DNA of 24,297 nucleotides from Streptosporangiaceae bacterium (lineage in GTDB: Bacteria; Actinomycetota; Actinomycetes; Streptosporangiales; Streptosporangiaceae). The translations under genes were made by a program, and so were the position numbers. This document shows positions 7,052 through 12,788 of this stretch, in pieces (positions within the stretch are counted from its first letter, which is position 1; every line of letters begins with the position of its first letter). Location: contig JAICWX010000114.1 of assembly GCA_025934635.1 (NCBI GenBank), forward strand, positions 1-24,297. Reading direction: 5' to 3'. The notes under the pieces are model-generated. The model saw only the letters and a list, made by a program, of their open reading frames with translations, was not told where the DNA came from and did not search any database.

Positions 7052-7905
7052 CCGCCGCCGATCCCGATCCGCGCGTCCTGCCCGCCGGGCTGCGCGACCG
7101 GGTCCTCGCCGCCTCGCTGCGGGCCCGTGCCGTCGGCCGTCCCGTCCCGGACGCGCCCGAGATCCCGGCCGTTGAGGCGTTCAGCCGGGCGGCTAGCGCT
7201 TTCGAGGCGACGCTGTCCTTCCTCAGCGACGATGACTGGGGCACGCCGGTCCTGCGCGGCCTGGACGTCCAGGGCCTGGTCGGCCACCTGATCGGCGTCG
7301 AGGACGACGTGCAGCGTGCCCTGGCCGGCGACCCGGCGGTGGCCGACGCGAACCACGTCGACTCCACCCAGCCCGCGGCCGCCGCCCAGGCCACCCGGCC
7401 GCCCGCCCGGACGCGGGCCGACTGGCGCGCCGCGGCGGGCCGCACCCTCGACCTGGTGCGGCCCGCGGACTCCCGGGCCCAGGTCGCCCTGCACGGCTTG
7501 CGGCTATCGGTACGTACGCTGCTGATCGTCCGGGCCTTCGAACTGTGGACGCACGAGAACGACATCCGGCAGGCGGCCGGCTGGGCCCCGTCGGTTCCTG
7601 ATCCCTCGACGCTGCGCCTGATGACCGATCTCGCCGCCCGGCTCCTGCCGCTGGCCGGGGCCATCCTTGACGACTCGGTTGACGTGCACCTGGTCCTGAC
7701 CGGGCCCGGCGGCGGGACCTGGGACGTGACCGTGGGAGGTCACCCGCCCGCCGCCGCGTCCGTGGCGATCGTGACCGACGCGGTCGGGTTCTGCCGGCTG
7801 GCGGCCAACCGGATCGCCCCGGCCGACCTCGACGTGAGCGTCACCGGGGATCCCGGCCGCGCCGCGACGGTGCTGGTCGCGGCGGCCACCCTCGCCCTCG
7901 ACTGA
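7048..7905 (+). CDS. mycothiol-dependent maleylpyruvate isomerase-family (DinB-like) protein, possible anti-sigma
   Basis: A 285-residue protein with the four-helix DinB-like fold. The probable metal triad is His80 (GLVGHLIGVEDD) with Glu165 and His169 (ELWTHENDI), the pattern of mycothiol-dependent maleylpyruvate isomerases. Residues about 190-285 form the usual C-terminal domain. The gene starts within the stop of the sigma gene (ATGA, 4-bp overlap), exactly where an anti-sigma factor gene normally lies, and no other candidate is nearby. Members of this family do adjoin ECF sigma genes in actinobacteria as far as I recall. A thiol- or metal-sensing anti-sigma role is inference; a detoxifying mycothiol transferase co-expressed with the sigma factor is the alternative. 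The first 40 residues (LPAGLRDRVLAASLRAR) are an extension that could contact the sigma factor. Confidence 0.8.
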   Translation: MTAADPDPRVLPAGLRDRVLAASLRARAVGRPVPDAPEIPAVEAFSRAASAFEATLSFLSDDDWGTPVLRGLDVQGLVGHLIGVEDDVQRALAGDPAVADANHVDSTQPAAAAQATRPPARTRADWRAAAGRTLDLVRPADSRAQVALHGLRLSVRTLLIVRAFELWTHENDIRQAAGWAPSVPDPSTLRLMTDLAARLLPLAGAILDDSVDVHLVLTGPGGGTWDVTVGGHPPAAASVAIVTDAVGFCRLAANRIAPADLDVSVTGDPGRAATVLVAAATLALD

Positions 7906-7923
7906 TTAAGCCCTCGCGCCGGG

Positions 7924-7952
7924 TGATCCGCCGCCCGAGGCGGTGACGTACT
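7924..7952 (+). promoter_or_regulatory. second copy of the ECF-type promoter, driving the ABM/SnoaL/DedA genes
   Basis: TGATCCG, 12 nt, GTGACGTACTC: 18 of 18 defined bases and the spacing equal the site at 6322-6350, while the 12-nt spacers differ. It lies in the gap between the DinB-like gene and the gene at 8005, giving a leader of about 45 nt that includes ggggaggga. Selective conservation of only the -35 and -10 parts argues for a real promoter. Confidence 0.65.
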
Positions 7953-8004
7953 CGTGTTGCCAGCCGGGCACTGGCCCGGAGCAACCAGGGGAGGGACCCA
8001 GATC

Positions 8005-8310
8005 ATGAGCGTGCTAGTCACTCTGAAATTCCAAGGCGACGTGGCCAAGTTCCGCCAGGCGATAACCGATCATGCCGACCAGTTCGCGAAGATGGCCGCG
8101 GAGGCCCAGTCGTCCGGCGGCGGCATTCACCACCGGTTCGCGGTCGGCGACGGCTTCGTCCTCGTGGTGGACGAATGGGAGACCGCTGAGCACTTCCAGA
8201 AGTTCTTCGCCAACCCGGACCTGCAGGCCCTGGTGGCCGCGGCCGGCGCCGCGCCGCAGCCGCCGGAGATCACCATCGCCGAGGCCGTCAGCTCTGCGGA
8301 TGAGTACTGA
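8005..8310 (+). CDS. small antibiotic-biosynthesis-monooxygenase-like (dimeric alpha/beta barrel) protein
   Basis: A 101-residue protein with the ferredoxin-like pattern of ABM/dimeric alpha-beta barrel proteins: a first strand (MSVLVTLKFQGD), a helix (VAKFRQAITDHADQFAKMAAEA), strands (GIHHRFAVGDGFVLVVDEWET) and a helix (AEHFQKFFANPDLQALVAAAG). The ATG at 8005 follows ggggaggga at a good distance. Family members act on small ring substrates or on heme, and many are of unknown role. It is the first gene behind the second ECF-type promoter and lies 3 bp before the SnoaL-like gene, so it is probably induced by the neighbouring sigma factor. The substrate is unknown. Confidence 0.75.
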   Translation: MSVLVTLKFQGDVAKFRQAITDHADQFAKMAAEAQSSGGGIHHRFAVGDGFVLVVDEWETAEHFQKFFANPDLQALVAAAGAAPQPPEITIAEAVSSADEY

Positions 8311-8313
8311 CCC

Positions 8314-8718
8314 ATGACCGCCGACACCAACATCAAGACGATCACGCAGGTCTACGAGGCGTTCGGCCGCGGTGACGTCCCGGCCATCCTGGACGCGGTC
8401 ACCGACGACGTGGACTGGGCCGCCGAGGCCAGTTCGGCCGCCGCGCCCTGGTACGGGGTGCGGGCCGGCCGAGACGGAGTGGCGCAGTTCTTCGCCGACT
8501 TCGGCTCGGCCATGGAGGTCGAGGAATTCACGCCCGTGTCCGTCGCCGCCAACGACACCGACGTGCTCACCGTCGTCCGGTTCCGGGCCAGGTCGCGCCG
8601 CACCGGCCGGAACGCGGCGATGGACCTGCATCACTTCTTCCGGTTCCGGGACGGGAAGATCGCCTACTACCGCGGCACGGAAGACACCGCCCTGACCGAG
8701 GCAGCATTGCGGGACTGA
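8314..8718 (+). CDS. SnoaL-like / NTF2-fold protein
   Basis: A 134-residue single-domain protein of the nuclear transport factor 2 / ketosteroid isomerase-like superfamily. The opening helix (IKTITQVYEAFGRGDVPAILDAVTDDVDW), the WYGVRAGRDGVAQFFADF segment and the final strands (MDLHHFFRFRDGKIAYYRGTEDTA) follow the usual order. Such proteins can be isomerases, hydratases, cyclases or binding proteins, so no reaction can be given. It starts 3 bp after the preceding stop and ends 1 bp before the next ATG, so it belongs to the operon behind the ECF-type promoter. Confidence 0.8.
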   Translation: MTADTNIKTITQVYEAFGRGDVPAILDAVTDDVDWAAEASSAAAPWYGVRAGRDGVAQFFADFGSAMEVEEFTPVSVAANDTDVLTVVRFRARSRRTGRNAAMDLHHFFRFRDGKIAYYRGTEDTALTEAALRD

Positions 8719-8719
8719 G

Positions 8720-9481
8720 ATGCCTGATCCCCGCGGCGCCGTGGGGGCCGTCGGCGCAGGCGGGCTGACCGCCCTGGCCCTGCTGCTGCCGATGGAAGCC
8801 GGGGTGCCGATCCCGCTGCCCGCCGACCTGGTGATGTTCACCGTGGGACAGCAGGTGGCCGCCGGGCGGTTCCCGCTGTGGCTGGCGGTGGCTGGGTTCG
8901 AGGCCATCGCCGCCCTCGGCACGACCGCGCTGTTCCTTCTGTGCCGGGGGCCGGCGTACCGGATCATCGTCCGGCTCGGGCCGCGCCTCGGGCTCACCGA
9001 GGCGCGGCTGCGCCGGGCGGCGGCCCTGGCCGGGGCCCGCCGCCGCCCCGGGCTGGCGATCGGCCGCGCGCTGCCCGGGCTGCGGACGCTCACCGTGATC
9101 GCCGCGGGTGCCTCGGGGCTGGCCGCCCGGCGGGCGCTGCCCGCGCTCATCCTCGGCAGCAGCGTGTTCCTCCAGGCCCACCTGGTCCTGGGCCTGCTCC
9201 TCGGCCCGCTGGCCGCCCGGGCCTTCGACCTGGCCAAGGGCCCGGCCGTGGCCGCGGCCGCCGTGCTGGCTATCGCGGCGGTGCTCTTCTGGCGCGCCAG
9301 GCGGCGCAGGCACCGGGCCCCGGCTGCCTGGATGGAAGCCAGTTGCCCTGCCTGCATCGCGGTGAGCTTGCTGGCCGGCCGCGTGCCAGCCGTGGCCGAA
9401 CTGACCGGGCCAGAGCCGGCCGGGCCAGAGCCGGCCGGCCCCGGCCCGGACCGCGCACCGCAGGCGCGGGCAGCAAGCTGA
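8720..9481 (+). CDS. DedA-like (VTT-domain) membrane protein
   Basis: A 253-residue membrane protein with about five hydrophobic segments. DedA landmarks are the N-terminal MEAGVPIPLPADLVMF (the E-x-G-x-P-I-P-x-P pattern) and the later IGRALPGLRTLTVIAAGASGLA, which matches the F-x-R-x-x-P-x-x-R...AG motif. Family members are linked to lipid scrambling or recycling of undecaprenyl phosphate and to envelope stress. The last 55 residues are not conserved, with a basic RARRRRHR stretch after the last helix and a duplicated GPEPA unit (a 15-bp tandem repeat near 9410-9440). It starts 1 bp after the preceding stop and ends 23 bp from the convergent regulator gene, with no evident terminator. Probable ECF regulon member. 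Confidence 0.75.
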   Translation: MPDPRGAVGAVGAGGLTALALLLPMEAGVPIPLPADLVMFTVGQQVAAGRFPLWLAVAGFEAIAALGTTALFLLCRGPAYRIIVRLGPRLGLTEARLRRAAALAGARRRPGLAIGRALPGLRTLTVIAAGASGLAARRALPALILGSSVFLQAHLVLGLLLGPLAARAFDLAKGPAVAAAAVLAIAAVLFWRARRRRHRAPAAWMEASCPACIAVSLLAGRVPAVAELTGPEPAGPEPAGPGPDRAPQARAAS

Positions 9482-9504
9482 CCCGCCTCGTCACGCAGGT
9501 TCGG

Positions 9505-10941
9505 CTACAGGCCGAGCGCCTGGCGGACGTAGGGGATGTGACGGCGGGCGACCGGGATGGTCTCGCGGGTGCGCGTGTCGGTGGCGAGCAGCAGGGTCCC
9601 CTTGAAACCCTGCTCGATCTCCCGCACCCGGCTCAGGTTGACCAGGAACCGGCGGTGCACGCGGAAGAACCCCTTGTCCGTGAGCTCGGCTTCCAGCCGG
9701 TCCAGGCCGCGGGTCGCGGCCAGCAGCCGCCCCTGGTCGCTGGCCAGCCAGACGTTGTTGTGGTCGGCCTCGGCGAAGCGTATCTCGCGGGGGGAGAGCA
9801 GCACCCAGCGGTCATCCCGCAGCGCGACCACCCGGTCCGGGAACGGGCGGGGGCGCGCGAGGTCCCGTTCGGTGTCCGCCACGGGTACCCCGGAGTCGTC
9901 CCCGTCCGCCGTCCCGAAGACCAGCAAGGCGCCGATCACCTGGGGCCCGGTGAAGACCGGCCGGAGCGCGACCGGCATCGGGCCCGCCAGGAACGGCACG
10001 TAGAGCCGCGTCGATCCGACCCAGCGCGGGTCCTGCCGGGCGCGCTCGGTGACCCGCCGGGCCAGCTGCGGCAGCGTGGGGAGCTGCGGGGTCCACCGCT
10101 GGGCCGGGGCCAGGGCCGGCGTGTCGGCGGGCGTGCCCATCAGCGCCGCGGCCTCGCTGTTGGCCAGCACCACCTTCCCGGCCGGGTCGACCACCGCCAG
10201 CGGCGTGGCCGCCGGCACCCGGGCGTCGGCGAAGGCGGCCGCCAGCAGGGTGCCGCTGTGGTGCGCCCGCTGCCGCAGCTTGGCCTCGGTGGCCGCGGCG
10301 ACCTTGCGCAGCCACGGCAGCACCTCCTCGGGCAGCGGCGTCTGCCAGCACGAGATGTTGAGGACCGCGAGCGGGTCGTGGGTGACGACGTTCCTGATGG
10401 CGACACCCGCGCACCGCCACTGCTGGAACCCCTGGCACCAGTGCTCCGGGCCGCGGACCATGACCGGGCGGTGGCTTTCCAGGGCGGTGCCCATGCCGTT
10501 GGTGCCGCTCGCCCATTCCGACCAGGTCGACCAGGTGGCGAGGTTGCTGTCGGCGGCCAGCCGCATGATCCGCCGGCTGCCCCAGGACGCCAGGATCCGG
10601 CCTTCTGAGTCGGCCACCGCGACCAGGCCGTCGAAGCCGCCGATCTCGCCGGCGGCGCCGGCCGCCAGGCCGCCCAGCTCGGCGAACACCACGTCGTGCT
10701 CGATCGAGTGCCGGCTCACCTCGGCCGCGGCGGGCGCCCGCTGCAGGTCCGGGTCGACTTCGTATTCTTCCCGGCACCGGTACCACGACATCAAGATCTC
10801 GGGCCGGACCCCCCGGACCGAGTCGGCTCCGGCCGCGAAGCGTTCCCGGGCGGCCGTGATCCGCCGGAGGCTGTCGCCGGAGAGCGCGGTCCCGCTCGTC
10901 GCCGCCGGGGCGCCGTTCGTCGGGCCTTTTGCGCCGTTCAT
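9505..10941 (-). CDS. GAF / PAS-like / LytTR transcriptional regulator
   Basis: A 478-residue regulator. Residues about 30-220 resemble the sensory part of AcoR-type activators: VRPEILMSWYRCREEYEVDPDL, then a GAF-like domain with ASGTNGMGTALESHRPVMVRG. Residues about 235-345 look PAS-like (PLAVVDPAGKVVLANSEAAALMGTP). The last 105 residues are a LytTR DNA-binding domain (EIRFAEADHNNVWLAS, FFRVHRRFLVNLSRVREIEQGF, IPVARRHIPYVRQ) replacing the sigma-54 AAA+ and Fis domains of true AcoR. I chose the ATG at 10941 because aagggagatggg precedes it; the frame is open a further 42 codons. It diverges from the PQQ alcohol-oxidation operon and is its probable regulator, sensing an alcohol, aldehyde or redox signal. 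Confidence 0.85.
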   Translation of the reverse strand: MNGAKGPTNGAPAATSGTALSGDSLRRITAARERFAAGADSVRGVRPEILMSWYRCREEYEVDPDLQRAPAAAEVSRHSIEHDVVFAELGGLAAGAAGEIGGFDGLVAVADSEGRILASWGSRRIMRLAADSNLATWSTWSEWASGTNGMGTALESHRPVMVRGPEHWCQGFQQWRCAGVAIRNVVTHDPLAVLNISCWQTPLPEEVLPWLRKVAAATEAKLRQRAHHSGTLLAAAFADARVPAATPLAVVDPAGKVVLANSEAAALMGTPADTPALAPAQRWTPQLPTLPQLARRVTERARQDPRWVGSTRLYVPFLAGPMPVALRPVFTGPQVIGALLVFGTADGDDSGVPVADTERDLARPRPFPDRVVALRDDRWVLLSPREIRFAEADHNNVWLASDQGRLLAATRGLDRLEAELTDKGFFRVHRRFLVNLSRVREIEQGFKGTLLLATDTRTRETIPVARRHIPYVRQALGL

Positions 10942-11053
10942 CCCATCTCCCTTGGGACCGCCGGGAGAAGCGGTAAAGGATCGGTGTGCGACATACCGGC
11001 GATGTTGATCAGTTACGTCGCGCTTTCGCCTAGTAGCCAGGCTAGCCGCCGGC

Positions 11054-11063
11054 AACACGTGTT
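11054..11063. promoter_or_regulatory. AACACGTGTT palindrome between the LytTR regulator and the PQQ operon
   Basis: A perfect 10-bp palindrome, 37 bp before the dehydrogenase start and about 115 bp before the regulator start. A second palindrome, GGCTAGCC, lies at 11039-11046. Either could be a regulator site. LytTR proteins usually bind direct repeats, so assignment to the neighbouring regulator is uncertain. Confidence 0.3.
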
Positions 11064-11099
11064 CCAAGGGTGAAAACGACGGAAATGGGGTGATGCGGC

Positions 11100-12245
11100 G
11101 TGCGGGCCGTGATCTACCGGAAGCCTTTCGAGGTCGCGGTGGAAGAGGTCCCCGACCCCTGCATCGAGCAGCCCAACGACGTCATCGTCCGGGTCACCTC
11201 GGCCTGCATCTGCGGGTCCGACCTGCACATGTACGAGGGCCGGACCGCCGCGGATCCGGGCATCGTGTTCGGCCACGAGAACCTCGGCATCGTCGAGGAG
11301 GTCGGCGGCGGCGTCACCGCCGTGGAGGAAGGAGACCGGGTGGTGATGCCGTTCAACGTGGCCTGCGGCTTCTGCCAGAACTGCCAGGCGGGCTTCACCG
11401 GCTTCTGCCTCACGGTCAACCCGTCGGGCTTCGCGGGCGGCGCCTACGGCTACGTCGCCATGGGCCCCTATCCCGGCGGGCAGGCGGAGTACCTGCGGGT
11501 GCCGTACGCGGACTTCAACTGCCTGCCGCTGCCGGCGGGCACCGAGCACGAGGCCGACTACGCGCTGCTGGCCGACATCTTCCCCACCGGCTACCACGGC
11601 TGCGAGCTGGCCGGCGTCGCTCCGGGAGAAACCGTCGCGGTCTACGGCGCCGGCCCGGTCGGCCTGATGGCGGCGTACTGCGCCCTGCTGCGCGGCGCAT
11701 CCCGGGTCTTCGTCGTCGACCGCGTCCCCGAGCGGCTCGCCAAGGCCCGGGAGATCGGCGCCATCGCGGTGGACTTCTCCGCGGGCGACCCGGTCCAGCA
11801 GATCAAGGACCAGACCGGCGGCGAGGGCACCGACAAGGGCGTGGACGCGGTGGGCTACCAGGCCGCGGGCAGCAGCGGCCGCGAAGAAGAGCCCGCCGCG
11901 GTGCTGAACCAGCTCGTCCGGACGGTCCGGCCGACCGGGGCGCTCGGCATACCCGGGCTGTACGTGCCGTCCGATCCCGGCGGGGCCGACGACAACGCCC
12001 GGCGGGGCCTGCTGCTCGTCGCGGTCGGCACGCTGTTCGAGAAGGGCCTGCGCCTGGGCACCGGGCAGGCGAACGTCAAGCGCTACAACCGCCAGCTGCG
12101 CGACCTGATCACCGAAGGGCGGGCCCGGCCCAGCTTCGTGGTCTCCCACGAGCTGCCGCTCGAGGAGGCGCCGGCCGCCTACGCCAAGTTCGACCAGCGC
12201 GTCGAGGGCTACACCAAGGTCATCCTCAAACCCGACGTCATCTGA
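11100..12245 (+). CDS. fdhA: zinc-dependent alcohol dehydrogenase, glutathione-independent formaldehyde dehydrogenase-like
   Basis: A 381-residue medium-chain zinc dehydrogenase. The N-terminus has the catalytic zinc segment CICGSDLHMYEGR and GHENLGIVEEVG, then four structural-zinc cysteines in CGFCQNC and GFTGFC. The segment NPSGFAGGAYGYVAMGPYPGGQAEYLRVPYADFN and LLADIFPTGYHGCELAGV are typical of Pseudomonas-type FdhA, which oxidises formaldehyde to formate with a tightly held NAD(P). The Rossmann motif is VYGAGPVGLMAA. I chose the GTG at 11100 (MRAVIYRKP), preceded by ggggtga; an ATG at 11093 is out of frame. As first gene of the PQQ operon it is placed to oxidise the aldehyde made by the PQQ dehydrogenase. 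Other aldehydes or alcohols as substrate are possible, so the symbol is by similarity. Confidence 0.85.
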   Translation: MRAVIYRKPFEVAVEEVPDPCIEQPNDVIVRVTSACICGSDLHMYEGRTAADPGIVFGHENLGIVEEVGGGVTAVEEGDRVVMPFNVACGFCQNCQAGFTGFCLTVNPSGFAGGAYGYVAMGPYPGGQAEYLRVPYADFNCLPLPAGTEHEADYALLADIFPTGYHGCELAGVAPGETVAVYGAGPVGLMAAYCALLRGASRVFVVDRVPERLAKAREIGAIAVDFSAGDPVQQIKDQTGGEGTDKGVDAVGYQAAGSSGREEEPAAVLNQLVRTVRPTGALGIPGLYVPSDPGGADDNARRGLLLVAVGTLFEKGLRLGTGQANVKRYNRQLRDLITEGRARPSFVVSHELPLEEAPAAYAKFDQRVEGYTKVILKPDVI

Positions 12246-12251
12246 CGTCGG
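12232..12251. repeat. 9-bp inverted repeat across the fdhA-like stop codon
   Basis: CCGACGTCA, TC, TGACGTCGG: two perfect 9-bp arms around 2 nt, overlapping the TGA stop and 22 bp before the next ribosome site. It could be an RNA hairpin tuning downstream expression or protecting the upstream message, or a protein-binding palindrome. No U-tract follows. Confidence 0.45.
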
Positions 12252-12286
12252 TCCGCTCCAGCCAAACGTCACAGGAGGTGAGGTCG

Positions 12287-12751
12287 ATGGCGACCCCCGC
12301 GGCAGAGCGATCCGACTTGCTGAGCGAGCTCGGGCTCGACCATCAGAACAAGGGCGCGATCGGGCGCCTGCTCGCCAGCGGCAAGATCGGGCAGGCCGAG
12401 GAGGGAGCGGACGGCGCGATGAAAGCCACCGTCCGCATCCCGCCCGACGAGCTGACCTGGGAGCCGGCGGTGCTGGTACTGCCGCACGGCGGCCGGCTCG
12501 AACTGGAACTCATCAACGACGACCTCAACACGCACTGCGCGCTGCTGCCGAGCAACGGCGACAGCCAGTTCATCTGGCTGGTCAACCACTCCCGCGGGAC
12601 GGCCACGCTCGACCTCGACGGTCCCGGTTACTACTGGTACAGCTCGCCCACCGGTAACGACGAGGGCCGGGGCCTGACCGGCGCGATCGTCGTGCTGGGC
12701 GACGCGCCGCCCGAGGCCCGCCTGGACCGCCCGCAGCAGCCCCGCCCTTAG
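12287..12751 (+). CDS. cupredoxin-like PQQ-associated protein (MSMEG_3727-type), copper ligands mostly lost
   Basis: A 154-residue protein starting at an ATG 8 nt after an ideal aggagg. Residues about 45-137 follow a cupredoxin fold: ELTWEPAVLVLPHGGRLELELINDDLNTHCALLPS, then FIWLVNHSRGTATLDLDGPGYYWYSSPTGNDEGRG and LTGAIVVLG. In true blue-copper proteins the last part would read roughly YYC-xxx-GH-xxxx-GM-xG. Here the Cys is Ser119, the His is Asn124 and the Met is Leu130; only His83 could remain. It has no signal peptide. I recall an actinobacterial family named MSMEG_3727 family PQQ-associated protein that occurs beside PQQ dehydrogenases, and this looks like a member. It lies between the aldehyde and PQQ dehydrogenase genes. 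An accessory subunit or electron-transfer partner is plausible but unproven. Confidence 0.7.
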   Translation: MATPAAERSDLLSELGLDHQNKGAIGRLLASGKIGQAEEGADGAMKATVRIPPDELTWEPAVLVLPHGGRLELELINDDLNTHCALLPSNGDSQFIWLVNHSRGTATLDLDGPGYYWYSSPTGNDEGRGLTGAIVVLGDAPPEARLDRPQQPRP

Positions 12752-12788
12752 GCCGTCACCCGGAACGCATGACCCGAAGGAGAGCACG

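Noticed and set aside
9405..9445. Short tandem repeat in the DedA-like C-terminal tail, considered as a mobile or recombination site
   Set aside because: Only two GPEPA units within a low-complexity coding tail; simple slippage explains it.
8878..10608. 576-residue plus-strand frame across DedA-like and LytTR genes
   Set aside because: It overlaps two supported genes on different strands and has Pro/Arg-rich shadow composition.
11090..12751. A single 553-residue frame joining the zinc dehydrogenase region and the cupredoxin-like protein
   Set aside because: Only the part after 12287 is real coding in this frame. The upstream part is an out-of-frame reading of the zinc dehydrogenase gene, and aggagg marks the true start at 12287.
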